Positions 8,304-20,125 of a DNA stretch of 64,000 bases are shown piece by piece (within the stretch, counting starts at the first letter, position 1; every line of letters starts with the position of its first letter). The position numbers and the translations under genes were made by a program. The stretch spans positions 412,697-476,696 of the forward strand of contig JAQTLU010000001.1 in assembly GCA_028714735.1 (NCBI GenBank). Reading direction: 5' to 3'. This stretch comes from Gallionellaceae bacterium (GTDB lineage: Bacteria; Pseudomonadota; Gammaproteobacteria; Burkholderiales; Thiobacillaceae). The notes beneath the pieces are model-generated. The model saw nothing but the letters and a program-made list of their open reading frames with translations, was not told where the DNA came from and made no database searches.

Positions 8304-9791
8304 TTACTTCTTCGCCCGCCCGGCCAGGAAGTGCACCAGCAACGGCACCGGCCGGCCGGTGCCGCCCTTTTCCTTGCCGGACTTCCAGGCCGTCCCGGCG
8401 ATATCCAGGTGCGCCCACTTGTACTTCTTGGCAAAGCGCGACAGGAAGGCCGAGGCGGTGATGGTGCCGCCGGCACGGCCGCCGATGTTGGCCATGTCGG
8501 CGAAGTTGCTCTTGAGCAGCTCCTGATAGTCGTCCAGTAGCGGCAACTGCCAGCAGCGGTCGCCGGCCTCCTCGCCGGCCACATAGACCTCGCGGGCCAG
8601 GGCATCGTCGTTGGCCAGCAGGCCGGACACGACATGGCCCAGGGCGATCACGCAGGCGCCGGTCAGGGTGGCGATGTCGATCACCGCCGCCGGCTCGAAA
8701 CGCTCGGCATAGGTCAGGGCATCGCACAGGATCAGGCGGCCTTCGGCATCGGTGTTGAGCACCTCGATGGTCTGGCCGGACATCGAGGTAACGATGTCGC
8801 CCGGCTTGTTGGCACTGCCGTTGGGCAGGTTCTCGCAGGTCGGGATCAGGCCGACCACATTGAGCGGCAGCTTCAGCTCGGCCACGGCCTGCATCGTGCC
8901 CAGCACCGAGGCGGCGCCGCACATGTCGTACTTCATCTCGTCCATCTCGGCGGCCGGCTTGAGCGAGATGCCGCCGGAGTCGAAGGTGATGCCCTTGCCG
9001 ACCAGAACCACCGGCTGCTCGGCCTTGGCGCCGCCGTGGTACTGCAGGACGACGAACTTGGGCGGCTGGTCGGAACCCTTGGCCACCGACAGGAACGAAC
9101 CCATGCCGAGCTTCTCCAGGTCCTTCTGTTCCAGGACCTGAATCTTCAGCTTGTGCGCCTTGGCCAGGTCCTTGGCCTGATCGGCCAGGTAGGTCGGCGT
9201 GCAGTGGTTGCCCGGCAGGTTACCCAGGTCCTTGGCCAGGTTGACGCCGTTGACGATGGCCTGGCCGCGGGCGACGGCGGCCTTGGCCGCCTTCGCCTCG
9301 TCCGCCCCGACCACGAGGGTGAGCTTGCCCAGGCTCGGCCGGGACTCGTCCTTCTGGCTCTTCAGGCGGTCGAAACGATACAGCGCCTCGCCGGCCGACA
9401 GGACGATCTGCTCGGCCTTCCAGTCCGCGCCGCGCCCGCCCACCGGAACCTCGACCAGGAACATCGCCGCCTCGGCGGCGCCGGTGCCGCTGGCGGCCTT
9501 GACCGCCGCCCGGACGGCATCCAGATAGGCCTTGTCGTTGACCTCACCCTCCTTGCCCAGGCTGACCATCAGCACCCGTTCACAGGCCAGGCCGGGCAGG
9601 TTGTGCAGCATCAGGGTGGACCCGGCCTTGGCGTCCAGGTCGCCGCGCTTGAGGATGCCGGCGAGGCCGCCTTCGCTGGCCAGGTCGAGCGCCTTGGCCG
9701 CCGGCGTGAGCTTGCGTTGCTCGTACACGCCGACCACCGCGCAGGCGGTCTTCAATATCTCGGGGCTGCGGCTTTTTATGCTAAATTCCAC
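8304..9791 (-). CDS. pepA: Leucyl aminopeptidase (cytosol aminopeptidase, M17)
   Basis: 495 residues, a normal PepA length. It removes N-terminal amino acids from peptides and uses two metal ions. The C-terminal catalytic domain has VGKGITFDSGGISLKPA (metal and substrate Lys/Asp), MKYDMCGAASVLGTM, and the family signature NTDAEGRLILCDAL containing the metal-binding Asp/Glu and catalytic Arg. The N-terminal half is the variable macro-like domain. It is divergent from lptF, 88 bases apart, an arrangement conserved in many proteobacteria. PepA can also act as a DNA-binding regulator in E. coli; nothing here tests that. Confidence 0.95.
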   Translation of the reverse strand: MEFSIKSRSPEILKTACAVVGVYEQRKLTPAAKALDLASEGGLAGILKRGDLDAKAGSTLMLHNLPGLACERVLMVSLGKEGEVNDKAYLDAVRAAVKAASGTGAAEAAMFLVEVPVGGRGADWKAEQIVLSAGEALYRFDRLKSQKDESRPSLGKLTLVVGADEAKAAKAAVARGQAIVNGVNLAKDLGNLPGNHCTPTYLADQAKDLAKAHKLKIQVLEQKDLEKLGMGSFLSVAKGSDQPPKFVVLQYHGGAKAEQPVVLVGKGITFDSGGISLKPAAEMDEMKYDMCGAASVLGTMQAVAELKLPLNVVGLIPTCENLPNGSANKPGDIVTSMSGQTIEVLNTDAEGRLILCDALTYAERFEPAAVIDIATLTGACVIALGHVVSGLLANDDALAREVYVAGEEAGDRCWQLPLLDDYQELLKSNFADMANIGGRAGGTITASAFLSRFAKKYKWAHLDIAGTAWKSGKEKGGTGRPVPLLVHFLAGRAKK

Positions 9792-9879
9792 GACGAACTC
9801 CTCATCTATCTATCAATCAGCTCGGGCACGCCCGATCCGGGTTTAGGATTCCTTCAGTCCCGCCAGCATAAATCAAAGC

Positions 9880-10962
9880 ATGCGCCTGTATCAAAAAGCC
9901 CTCTTGCGGGAAATGACCGCCACGACGGGGATCGCACTGGGCGTCATCTCGGCCATACTACTGGTCATCATGTCGGTCCGCATCCTGGGCAACGCCGCCC
10001 TGGGCGAGATCACGGTCTCCGCGGTACTCCCCTTCATCACCTTCGCCTATCTGCGTTTCCTGCATATCCTGCTGTCGCTGGCCTTGTTCACCGGCGTATT
10101 GCTGACCCTTTCGCGCTACTGGCAGGACAGCGAAATGGTGATCTGGTCGGGCGCGGGCCTGTCGCCGATGGGCTGGATCGGGCCGGTACTGCGCTTCGCC
10201 ATTCCGATCACCCTGATCGTCGCGGTGCTCAGCCTGGCGCTGATGCCCTGGCTGTCGCGGCAAAAGACCGAATACGAGGATTACCTGTCGGCACGGAACG
10301 ACGAGGCCGCCAACCTGACCCCGGGCATCTTCGCGGAAACCCAGCACGGCAACCGGGTCTACTTCGTCGAGAACATCAAGGATCGCGGTCCCGACGTGCG
10401 CAACGTATTCATCGAATCGGAAGAACAGGGCCGCACCGGCATCGTGGTCGCCAGCCAGGGCGCGGTCGAGACCATGGCCAACGGCGACCGCTTCCTGGTC
10501 CTGCGCGACGGCCGCCGCTATGAAGGCATCCCGGGCCAGGCCGATTACCGGGTGGTGAATTTCGCCCGCTACGGTTTTCGTCTCGATCCGGTGCAGATCA
10601 CCGCCCAGGCCGCACGACCCAAGGAATTGGACACCCTGCAGCTGCTGAGCAACCCGACGCCGGCCAACCAGGCCGAATGGGCCTGGCGGATCGGCGCCCC
10701 GATCAGCGCCCTCATGCTGGCCCTGTTCGCCATCCCGATCAGCTATTTCAACCCGCGGGTCGGACGTTCCTTCAACATCCTGCTGGCCGTGCTGCTGTTC
10801 ACCCTGTACGTCAACATCATCAGTCTCAGCCAAGCCTGGGTGGGACGCGGCGCGATGAGCGCCGGCACCAGCGTGCTGCTGGTGCATGGCGTGGCCTTTG
10901 CCCTCCTCGCCGCCACCTATTGGTGGCGTTACGGCCGGGCGCTGAGCCGGGGCCGCCGATGA
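9880..10962 (+). CDS. lptF: LPS export ABC transporter permease LptF
   Basis: 360 residues of the YjgP/YjgQ family. LptF and LptG form the inner-membrane part of the LptB2FG extractor that pulls lipopolysaccharide into the Lpt bridge. Three N-terminal membrane helices (about residues 12-34, 55-77 and 100-122), a periplasmic beta-jellyroll (about 140-265) and three C-terminal helices fit the family. The opening YQKALLREMTATTGIALGVI is characteristic. Its stop overlaps the lptG start (ATGA). Confidence 0.93.
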   Translation: MRLYQKALLREMTATTGIALGVISAILLVIMSVRILGNAALGEITVSAVLPFITFAYLRFLHILLSLALFTGVLLTLSRYWQDSEMVIWSGAGLSPMGWIGPVLRFAIPITLIVAVLSLALMPWLSRQKTEYEDYLSARNDEAANLTPGIFAETQHGNRVYFVENIKDRGPDVRNVFIESEEQGRTGIVVASQGAVETMANGDRFLVLRDGRRYEGIPGQADYRVVNFARYGFRLDPVQITAQAARPKELDTLQLLSNPTPANQAEWAWRIGAPISALMLALFAIPISYFNPRVGRSFNILLAVLLFTLYVNIISLSQAWVGRGAMSAGTSVLLVHGVAFALLAATYWWRYGRALSRGRR

Positions 10963-12032
10963 CCCTGCTGTTTCGCTACCTGAGCCGCCAGATCCTGGCC
11001 TCCTTCGGTCTCGCCCTGGTCGCGCTGCTGGCCTTGTTCGGGATTTTCGATCTGATCGGCGAACTGGAAGCGGTGCGCCCGGACGGCTACACCACCAGCC
11101 GCGCCTTCCTGTTCGTCCTGCTGAGCGTACCCGGCCGCGCCCAGGAACTGCTGCCCATCGCCGCCCTGCTCGGCGCCATCTTCGCCTTCGCCCGGCTGGC
11201 CGCGAATTCCGAGTTCACCATCATGCGCGCCTCCGGCCTGTCCACCGCGCGTCTGGTTGGCTACATGGCGGTCCTGGGGGGGCTGCTCGGCGGCGCCACC
11301 CTGCTGGTGGGCGAATACCTCACCCCCCCCTCCGAGCGGCTCGCCCAGCAGATCAAGATCCGCAGCACCACCGGCATCGTCGCCCAGGAATTCCGCTCCG
11401 GCCTGTGGGCCAAGGATGGCCGCACCTTCATCAATATCCGCCAGATGCTCCCGGACGCCTCCCTGGTCAACGTGCGCATGTACGAGTTCGACGATCTGTT
11501 CCGGCTGCATCGCATCCAGTTGTCCGAATCGGCCCACTGGACCGAGACCGGACAATGGCAGTTGAAAAACGTCACCGAAACGACCATCACGGACCAGGGC
11601 ACCCAGGTCTCCAGGCAGCCCTCAATGACCTGGCAATCCCCCATCACGCCCGACCTGCTCTCGGTGCTGATGGTGAACCCGGACCGCATGGCCGTCACCA
11701 CGCTGTATTCCTACGTCAACTACCTGAAGGCCAACCAGCAGAAGGCCACCCGCTATGAAATCGCCCTCTGGAGCAAGCTGGCCCTCCCGCTGGCGGCACC
11801 GGTGATGCTGCTGCTGGCGCTGCCGTTCGCCTACCAGCAGGCGCGCGACAGCAAGCCCGGCAGCCGCATCCTGCTGGGCATCCTGATCGGCCTCGGGTTC
11901 CATCTGCTCAACCGGATGTTCGGCAACCTCGGCCTGCTCAACGATTGGCCGCCGATCCTCAGCGCGCTGCTGCCCCTGACGGTCTTCTCCAGCGCCGCGC
12001 TGGTCGCGGTCTGGCGGATCGAGGCGCGTTAG
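10959..12032 (+). CDS. lptG: LPS export ABC transporter permease LptG
   Basis: 357 residues. Starts TLLFRYLSRQILASFGLALV, with the same 3-helix, jellyroll, 3-helix plan as lptF and typical motifs ELLPIAALLGAIFAFARLA and EFTIMRASGLS. I chose the ATG overlapping the lptF stop; the frame stays open upstream but that sequence is antisense-like read-through of lptF. Partners are LptF, LptB, LptC and LptA. Confidence 0.93.
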   Translation: MTLLFRYLSRQILASFGLALVALLALFGIFDLIGELEAVRPDGYTTSRAFLFVLLSVPGRAQELLPIAALLGAIFAFARLAANSEFTIMRASGLSTARLVGYMAVLGGLLGGATLLVGEYLTPPSERLAQQIKIRSTTGIVAQEFRSGLWAKDGRTFINIRQMLPDASLVNVRMYEFDDLFRLHRIQLSESAHWTETGQWQLKNVTETTITDQGTQVSRQPSMTWQSPITPDLLSVLMVNPDRMAVTTLYSYVNYLKANQQKATRYEIALWSKLALPLAAPVMLLLALPFAYQQARDSKPGSRILLGILIGLGFHLLNRMFGNLGLLNDWPPILSALLPLTVFSSAALVAVWRIEAR

Positions 12033-12041
12033 GCGCCGGCC

Positions 12042-12449
12042 TTATTCGTCGATCACCAGCCGGGTCCCGGCCAGGCGATCATGCATGAATTGCCGGTCGC
12101 GATCCCACCCTGCCCAGAACAAACCGAAACCGAACCCGGCCACGCCCAGGACCGCCAGCGCATAACGCAACCAGGCCTGGCCGTAGCCGACGCGGGTCCC
12201 ATCCTGGCCGACCAGCCGGATGCGCCAGGTCTTCATGGCCAGGGTCTGGCCGCCGCGATGCCAGAACCAGGTGAAATAAAGCCCGGCCGCCAGCAGCAGG
12301 TAGACTTGGAAGACCAGCCGTGGCAGGCCGCTCCTGACGTCCGGCAATAGCCCGACCACCACGAAGGAGGCCACAAACAGCACCGCCGCAAGCAGCAATG
12401 CATCATAAAAAAGGCTGACCAGACGGCGCTTGATAGTGGGGGTTGGCAT
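12042..12449 (-). CDS. RDD family membrane protein
   Basis: 135 residues. The start [19 protein letters not shown] is the RDD signature region (here R-x-x-x-x-x-YD), followed by helices at about 16-36 and 47-66, [18 protein letters not shown] (another conserved RDD stretch), and a third helix near 88-108. RDD proteins are small integral membrane proteins of mostly unknown role; some are Na+/H+ antiporter-like. It converges on lptG, leaving 9 bases between the stops. Confidence 0.85.
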   Translation of the reverse strand: MPTPTIKRRLVSLFYDALLLAAVLFVASFVVVGLLPDVRSGLPRLVFQVYLLLAAGLYFTWFWHRGGQTLAMKTWRIRLVGQDGTRVGYGQAWLRYALAVLGVAGFGFGLFWAGWDRDRQFMHDRLAGTRLVIDE

Positions 12450-12477
12450 GATTCTGAAACTATACCGTTATTTTCAT

Positions 12478-12506
12478 TTGCGATTCCGCCAGACGGTGGA
12501 TATAAT
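12478..12506 (+). promoter_or_regulatory. Sigma-70 promoter of rplU-rpmA
   Basis: TTGCGA (12478-12483), 17 bases, TATAAT (12501-12506): a near-consensus housekeeping promoter with a perfect -10. It lies about 40 bases before the rplU start, giving a short leader. Confidence 0.75.
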
Positions 12507-12545
12507 CCGCTGCTCTCTGCATGGCTGAATTTTTTGGAGCGAAGC

Positions 12546-12857
12546 ATGTACGCGGTTATTCGTACCGGTGGCAAACAATACAAGGTAGCGGCCGGTGGCA
12601 AGCTCAAGGTCGAGACCTTGCCTGCCGAAGTCGGCAGTGAAATCATTCTCAACGACGTCCTGATGGTCGCCGACGGCGACGACATCAAGATCGGCGCGCC
12701 TGTCGTGGCCGGCGCCAGCGTCAAGGCAACCGTCCTGTCCCATGGTCGTGGCGAAAAGGTGATGATCTTCAAGATGCGTCGCCGCAAGCACTACCGCAAG
12801 ACCCAGGGCCATCGCCAGAACTATACGGAAATCCGCATCGACGGCATTTCCGCCTGA
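12546..12857 (+). CDS. rplU: 50S ribosomal protein L21
   Basis: 103 residues starting [20 protein letters not shown], the invariant L21 N-terminus. The C-terminal region [20 protein letters not shown] contains the L21 signature. GGAG lies 7 bases before the ATG; a TTG four codons upstream is in frame but less likely. First gene of the L21-L27 transcript. Confidence 0.98.
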   Translation: MYAVIRTGGKQYKVAAGGKLKVETLPAEVGSEIILNDVLMVADGDDIKIGAPVVAGASVKATVLSHGRGEKVMIFKMRRRKHYRKTQGHRQNYTEIRIDGISA

Positions 12858-12874
12858 TTTGGAGAATTTGAACC

Positions 12875-13138
12875 ATGGCACACAAAAAAGCAGGCGGCAG
12901 TTCACGTAACGGTCGCGACTCCAAGCCAAAGATGCTGGGCGTCAAGCGCTACGGCGGCCAGTTCGTTCCGGCCGGCAACATCCTGGTCCGTCAGCGCGGC
13001 ACCCAATTCCACCCCGGCCTCAACGTCGGCGTCGGCAAGGACTTCACCTTGTACGCCCTGGTCGACGGCACCGTGGAATTCCGCCTCAAGGGCCCCCAGC
13101 AGCGCCGCACGGTGAGCGTGATCCCCGTCCAGGCCTGA
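12875..13138 (+). CDS. rpmA: 50S ribosomal protein L27
   Basis: 87 residues, [20 protein letters not shown] followed by LGVKRYGGQ, the conserved L27 N-terminal arm that reaches the peptidyl-transferase centre, here without the N-terminal propeptide seen in Firmicutes. It lies 17 bases after rplU, preceded by GGAGAA, and is followed by a strong terminator. Confidence 0.98.
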   Translation: MAHKKAGGSSRNGRDSKPKMLGVKRYGGQFVPAGNILVRQRGTQFHPGLNVGVGKDFTLYALVDGTVEFRLKGPQQRRTVSVIPVQA

Positions 13139-13156
13139 ACGACTAAACGATCGTAA

Positions 13157-15390
<2,234 letters not shown>

Positions 15391-15724
15391 GCAAGATTGC
15401 AGTGGAGGCTAACCTGGCAACGCCAGGTTAAGGCACGCAGCGCCGGCCGGAACTACAACCTGGCCTTGCTTTGAGCAAAGCCAGGTTACGGCGCAGGCTA
15501 ACCTGAGCGCAGCGAAGGTTAAGGGCCTCAGGCCCGGCCGTAGCCACAATTTACGCGCTGCTATGAAGCGCCAGGTTGCGGCGTAGGCTCATATCGGCGC
15601 AGCCGATGTGAAGCGGCGCAGCGCCGGCCGCAACCGAACGACTACGCCATGACGTAGGTAAATACCAGCAACCCGGCGGCCATAGCGTGGTCAAATCCAC
15701 GGAGACAAGACCAGAAAGATCGCC
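15391..15724. repeat. Intergenic cluster of palindromic repeat units
   Basis: No gene is seen in these 334 bases. Three related units begin with AGGCT at 15406, 15495 and 15585. Each has a short stem, a loop, the complementary strand of the stem, then AAGG/AAGCGG and (in units 1 and 3) GCGCAGCGCCGGCCG. Stems differ but keep pairing: AACCTGGC/GCCAGGTT in unit 1, AACCT/AGGTT in unit 2, CATATCGG/CCGATGTG in unit 3. A further hairpin, CCTGGC...GCCAGG, lies at 15459-15486. No T-run terminator is seen. Confidence 0.65.
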
Positions 15725-16213
15725 ATGCCCGCCGCCAAGCTCCTCGCCACCCTGTTGCTATTGATCCCGCTGCCGCTCTACGCCCAGGACATCGACCTGG
15801 GCGCCCTGGTTGCCTCGGGCAAATGGGCCATGGCCTACCAACGGGTCGGCGAGCTCAAGCCGCTGCACTACAAAAAGACCGAAACCGGCACCAGCTATAC
15901 CTGCATCTCCGGCAATCCCCGGAACAAGATCATCGACTGGATCGCCGGCAAGGGCTGCACCATCGAGAAGGAAGCCATGGTCAACGGCGTCTACCGCCTG
16001 GATGGCCAGTGCCGGCTGAAGTGGTGGAAGAGCCAGCCGATTCCGGTCAGCGTCGAACTCAAGCCCCAGTCCAGCCGCCGTTTCAGCCTGAACATACAGA
16101 CCCGGGACAATGGCCTGCTCGGCTTCACCGAGAAAACCAGCGCCACCCTGATCGGGCCGTGCGACCCGCCGTCAGCAGGCCAGCCCGAACAGCACCAAGG
16201 CACCAAGACCTGA
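15725..16213 (+). CDS. Secreted hypothetical protein, DUF3617-like
   Basis: 162 residues with a clear signal peptide (LLATLLLLIPLPLYA, cleavage before QDIDLG). The mature part has four cysteines (SYTCISG, GKGCTIE, GQCRLKWW, IGPCDPP), which could form two periplasmic disulfides. The layout of a small secreted protein with G-K-W near the start and paired cysteines resembles DUF3617, but the similarity is weak by eye. Its last 42 bases overlap the end of the convergent gene at 16172. No strong ribosome site is seen. Confidence 0.55.
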   Translation: MPAAKLLATLLLLIPLPLYAQDIDLGALVASGKWAMAYQRVGELKPLHYKKTETGTSYTCISGNPRNKIIDWIAGKGCTIEKEAMVNGVYRLDGQCRLKWWKSQPIPVSVELKPQSSRRFSLNIQTRDNGLLGFTEKTSATLIGPCDPPSAGQPEQHQGTKT

Positions 16214-16549
16214 GGCCAGGGCCAGAAACAGCCAGAAGTGGAACCAGCGCGTGGCACGCCCTTCCCGCCATTGTTCCAACTGCCCCCACAATTCCCCGAG
16301 CGTCGCCAGCACGAACATCAGCCAGGGCGGCGCGGCCACGGCCACCAGGAAGAACTTGCGGTCGGCGATGCCCCCCTCGCAGACCAGGGGCCGCAAGCGC
16401 AGATAATCATCATGCCGCTCGACTGCAAACACGATCAGTCCGCCCAGCAGCAGGGCAACGAGGGTGATGCCCAGCAGCAACCACCAGAAGGCGGGGTCCC
16501 GCAGCGGCCCGGCGCAGGCCCGCAGTGCGCGAGCCAGGCCGCTCAGCAT
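16172..16549 (-). CDS. Hypothetical three-helix membrane protein, copy B of a tandem pair
   Basis: 125 residues. Helices at about 20-43 (AFWWLLLGITLVALLLGGLI), 66-87 and 102-123, ending FGLAC. Alignment by eye with the neighbour at 16543 shows shared P-x-F-W-W-x-L-L-G-I at helix 1, a hydrophilic loop with one cysteine before helix 2, and a C-terminal -A-C/-R-C, indicating a tandem duplication. The start overlaps the neighbour's stop by 7 bases. Function unknown. Confidence 0.6.
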   Translation of the reverse strand: MLSGLARALRACAGPLRDPAFWWLLLGITLVALLLGGLIVFAVERHDDYLRLRPLVCEGGIADRKFFLVAVAAPPWLMFVLATLGELWGQLEQWREGRATRWFHFWLFLALASGLGALVLFGLAC

Positions 16550-16929
16550 CGCAGGGCAAACAGGATGACCAGGGCGGCGACCTGAAGCAGCGTGGCGAAG
16601 ACGGCCAGGGCCTTGTACTTGTTCTTGCGGCCGGCGCGACGGTTATCCATCACCGTCATCCATTCGCCGATCACGCCGATCAGGCCGACCAGGAACAGCG
16701 GCGACATCAGGACGATGACCAGGATGTGCCGGTTGCGCTCCTCGTCGCTGGAGCAGAAGGTGGATTGCATGGCCAGGCTGGTGTCGAGCTGCTTGATGGC
16801 CAGATAGAAGAGGAAAAACCAGATCAGCAGCGCCGCCGCTATTCCGAGCAGGGTCCACCAGAAGGTCGGGGTGGCCAGCGTTTCGACAAACACCTTCCAG
16901 CGATACCGCCAGGCATATCTCCAGGTCAT
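16543..16929 (-). CDS. Hypothetical three-helix membrane protein, copy A of a tandem pair
   Basis: 128 residues: basic N-terminus (WRYAWRYRWK), helix 1 PTFWWTLLGIAAALLIWFFLF, a loop with TFCSSDEERNRH, helix 2 ILVIVLMSPLFLVGLIGVIG, a basic loop (NRRAGRKNKYK) and helix 3 ending LFALRC. The basic loop suggests its cytoplasmic side. It lies 17 bases downstream of the valS stop and is probably in the same transcript. No family recognised. Confidence 0.6.
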   Translation of the reverse strand: MTWRYAWRYRWKVFVETLATPTFWWTLLGIAAALLIWFFLFYLAIKQLDTSLAMQSTFCSSDEERNRHILVIVLMSPLFLVGLIGVIGEWMTVMDNRRAGRKNKYKALAVFATLLQVAALVILFALRC

Positions 16930-16946
16930 GCCACCCCCCTATGTGT

Positions 16947-19685
16947 TTACCCCATCCTGGCCCGCTGGCTGCGTACCTTGTCCAGCGTAGCGGTGAAATC
17001 GGCCAGCCGCTTGCGTTCCTGATCCACCACCGCGGCAGGCGCCTTATCGACGAAACCGGGGTTGCCCAGCTTGGCGCCGGCCCTGCCGATTTCGCCTTCG
17101 AGGCGGGCGATCTCCTTGTCCAGCCGGGCCTTTTCCGCCGCCGGATCGACCTCGATATGCAGCATCAGGCGCCAGTCACCGACAATGGCCACCGGGGCAT
17201 CGCCTTCCGGCAACGTAACCATGGCCTGCACCTCTGACAACCGCGCCAGCAACTGCATGTAGGGAGCATAAACGACTGCACGTTCAGCGTCGCCCTCGAC
17301 GTACAGCGGCACCTTCACCGAGGGCGCGATGTTCATCTCGCCGCGCAGGTTGCGGCAGGCATTGACCAGGGCCTTGAGCTGATCCATCTCGGCCACGGCG
17401 GCCTCGTCGACGCGGCCGGCATCGTATTCCGGGAAGGCGGCCAGCATGAGGCTGTCGCCCTTGGCACCGGCCAGCGGTGCCGCCGACTGCCACAATTCCT
17501 CGGTGATGAACGGGATCACCGGGTGGGCCAGGCGCAGGGTCTCCTCCAGCACCCGCACCAGGGTGCGCCGGGTGGCGCGTTGCGCCGCCTCGGAGCCGTT
17601 GGCGATCTGCACCTTGGCCAGTTCCAGATACCAGTCGCAATACTCGTCCCAGACGAATTCATAGAGTGCCCGGGCAACCTGGTCGAAGCGGTACTGGTCG
17701 AAGCCCTCGTGCACCGCCGCCTTGGCCATCTCCAGGCGCGACAGGATCCAGCGGTCGACCAGGCTGAATTCCAGCGGCAAGGCCGCATCGGTACCGGTGT
17801 CCTGGCCCTCGCAGTTCATCAGCACGAAGCGGCTGGCGTTCCACAGCTTGTTGCAAAAGTTGCGATAGCCCTCGCAGCGTTGCAGGTCGAACTTGATGTC
17901 GCGGCCGTGGGTGGCCAGCGAGGCGAAGGTGAAGCGCAGGGCATCGGTGCCGTAGCTGGCGATGCCGTCGGGAAACTCCTTCTTGGTCGCCTTGGCGATG
18001 CTCTCGGCCTGCCTGGGGTTCATCAAGCCGAAGGTGCGCTTGGCGACCAGGTCGTCGAGCGAGATGCCGTCGATCAGGTCGATCGGGTCAAGGACATTCC
18101 CCTTGGACTTGGACATCTTGTTGCCGTGCGAGTCGCGCACCAGTCCGGTGACGTAAACCTCCCGGAACGGCACCTTGCCGGTGAAGTGCAGGGTCATCAT
18201 GACCATGCGGGCGACCCAGAAGAAGATGATATCGAAACCGGTGACCAGCACCGAGGTCGGCAGGTAGTTCTTCAACTCGGCGGTGTCGTCCGGCCAGCCC
18301 AGGGTGGAAAACGGCCACAGCGCCGAGGAGAACCAGGTGTCGAGGACATCCTCGTCGCGGCTGAGATCGCGGCCGCCTGCCTGCTTCTTCGCCTCTTCCT
18401 CGCTGGCGGCGACGTAGACGTTGCCGGAGTCGTCGTACCAGGCCGGGATGCGGTGGCCCCACCACAGTTGCCGCGAGATGCACCAGTCCTGGATGTTTTC
18501 CAGCCACTGCCGGTAGGTGGTGGTCCAGTTCTCCGGCACGAACTTCAGTTCACCGGAATCGACCACGCCCAGGGCCTGCTTGGCCAGGCCTTCCATGCTC
18601 ATGAACCACTGGTCGGTGAGCATGGGCTCGATCACCGAGTGGGTACGGTCGCCGCGCGGGATCATCAGCTTGTGCGGCTTGGCCGAGACGAGAAGGCCTT
18701 TTTCCTGCAGCTCGTCGATGATCTTCTGGCGCGCCACGTAGCGGTCCAGGCCCTGGTACTCGGCCGGCCCGAACTCGTTGATCCGCGCGTCCAGGGTGAG
18801 GACGCTGATGGCGGCCAGCTTGTGGCGCTGGCCGACCTGCCAGTCGTTGAAGTCGTGCGCCGGGGTGATCTTGACCACGCCGGTGCCGAACTCGCGGTCG
18901 ACGTAGTCGTCGGCGATGATCGGGATGGTGCGCTCGGCCACCGGCAGGCGCACGCTCTTGCCGACCAGGTGGGCATAGCGTTCGTCCTCGGGGTTCACGG
19001 CCACGGCGGTATCGCCGAGCAGGGTCTCCGGCCGGGTGGTGGCCACGGTGAGGACGCCGCTGCCGTCCTCAAGCGGATAGCTGATCTCCCAGATGAAGCC
19101 GTCTTCCTCGGTGTTGACCACCTCCAGGTCGGACACCGCGGTCTGCAGCACCGGGTCCCAGTTGACCAGGCGCTTGCCGCGATAGATCAGGCCTTCGTTG
19201 TAGAGCTTGACGAAGACCTCGGTGACGGCCGTGGACAGGCCCTCGTCCATGGTGAAGCGCTCGCGCTCCCAGGCCGGCGAGGTGCCCAGCCGGCGCATCT
19301 GGCGGGTGATGGTGGAGCCGGAGTGCTCCTTCCACTGCCAGACCTTGTCGAGGAAACGATCCCGGCCGAGGTCGTGGCGGGTGACCTTCTGGGCGTCGAG
19401 CTGGCGCTCAACGACAATTTGCGTGGCGATGCCGGCATGGTCGGTGCCCGGCTGCCACAGGGTGTTGTCGCCGCGCATGCGGTGGTAGCGGGTCAGGGCA
19501 TCCATCAGGCCGTGCTGGAAGGCATGGCCCATGTGCAGGGTGCCGGTGACGTTGGGCGGCGGCAGCAGGATGCAATAGTGATCCTTGTCGGGGGCATCGC
19601 CCATCTTGAAATAGCCGGACGACTCCCAGTGGGCGTACCAGCGTTTCTCGATCTCGTGCGGCTCGTAGGATTTGGCGAGTTCCAT
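16947..19685 (-). CDS. valS: Valyl-tRNA synthetase
   Basis: About 912 residues starting [20 protein letters not shown]. Class I signatures are [14 protein letters not shown] (HIGH region) and [13 protein letters not shown] (KMSKS). The editing (CP1) domain contains [19 protein letters not shown]. The C-terminal coiled-coil arm ([20 protein letters not shown], ending [17 protein letters not shown]) is typical of ValS. A GTG nine codons upstream is also possible and has the better-spaced CAGGAA; the family start favours the ATG at 19685. Confidence 0.96.
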   Translation of the reverse strand: MELAKSYEPHEIEKRWYAHWESSGYFKMGDAPDKDHYCILLPPPNVTGTLHMGHAFQHGLMDALTRYHRMRGDNTLWQPGTDHAGIATQIVVERQLDAQKVTRHDLGRDRFLDKVWQWKEHSGSTITRQMRRLGTSPAWERERFTMDEGLSTAVTEVFVKLYNEGLIYRGKRLVNWDPVLQTAVSDLEVVNTEEDGFIWEISYPLEDGSGVLTVATTRPETLLGDTAVAVNPEDERYAHLVGKSVRLPVAERTIPIIADDYVDREFGTGVVKITPAHDFNDWQVGQRHKLAAISVLTLDARINEFGPAEYQGLDRYVARQKIIDELQEKGLLVSAKPHKLMIPRGDRTHSVIEPMLTDQWFMSMEGLAKQALGVVDSGELKFVPENWTTTYRQWLENIQDWCISRQLWWGHRIPAWYDDSGNVYVAASEEEAKKQAGGRDLSRDEDVLDTWFSSALWPFSTLGWPDDTAELKNYLPTSVLVTGFDIIFFWVARMVMMTLHFTGKVPFREVYVTGLVRDSHGNKMSKSKGNVLDPIDLIDGISLDDLVAKRTFGLMNPRQAESIAKATKKEFPDGIASYGTDALRFTFASLATHGRDIKFDLQRCEGYRNFCNKLWNASRFVLMNCEGQDTGTDAALPLEFSLVDRWILSRLEMAKAAVHEGFDQYRFDQVARALYEFVWDEYCDWYLELAKVQIANGSEAAQRATRRTLVRVLEETLRLAHPVIPFITEELWQSAAPLAGAKGDSLMLAAFPEYDAGRVDEAAVAEMDQLKALVNACRNLRGEMNIAPSVKVPLYVEGDAERAVVYAPYMQLLARLSEVQAMVTLPEGDAPVAIVGDWRLMLHIEVDPAAEKARLDKEIARLEGEIGRAGAKLGNPGFVDKAPAAVVDQERKRLADFTATLDKVRSQRARMG

Positions 19686-19754
19686 GATGGTGGTGAATTC
19701 CTGCGGCGTCACACGCCGAAAAAACGAAAGAGGCGAATTATAGCCGGCCAGGGC

Positions 19755-20123
19755 TCAGTCCCGGCGAGCGTCCAGCTCTTCCCGTACCACCCGGCGGACC
19801 AGGGTCTCGATGCGCAGTTGCTGGCGGATGAACAATTCCGACAGCCGCGCCTCCAGGGCGGCGGCAAGGCGGTCGATGTCGACCTCGGCCAGGTGGCTGG
19901 AAAAGGCATCCGGACTGGCGGGCGCGGCGGCCTCGGCGGTCGGGGTCGACATCGCGTCGGCCATCTGGCCGGTGGTTTCCTGTGGCGCCGGCGGAGCTTC
20001 GTTCACCACTTCGGTCAGAAGCGGAAACTCGTCTTCCAGCCGCGGCACCCCGCCGCCAAAGCCGGCCCGCTTGCCGAGCAGGGCGTCGATCTTGCCGAAG
20101 ATGTCCTGGGTCGCGTCAGCCAT
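19755..20123 (-). CDS. Conserved hypothetical protein downstream of holC
   Basis: About 122 residues. The N-terminal part ATQDIFGKIDALLGKRAGF and the C-terminal helix LAAALEARLSELFIRQQLR with ETLVRRVVREELDARRD are probably conserved; the middle is Ala/Pro-rich and disordered. Proteins like this sit between holC and valS in many betaproteobacteria, but I know no function. AGGA lies 8 bases before the chosen ATG; another ATG two codons upstream overlaps the holC stop. Confidence 0.65.
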   Translation of the reverse strand: MADATQDIFGKIDALLGKRAGFGGGVPRLEDEFPLLTEVVNEAPPAPQETTGQMADAMSTPTAEAAAPASPDAFSSHLAEVDIDRLAAALEARLSELFIRQQLRIETLVRRVVREELDARRD

Positions 20124-20125
20124 GG

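Noticed and set aside
15391..15724. CRISPR array
   Set aside because: Unit spacing is 89-90 bases, units vary in sequence, there are no equal-length unique spacers and no cas genes.
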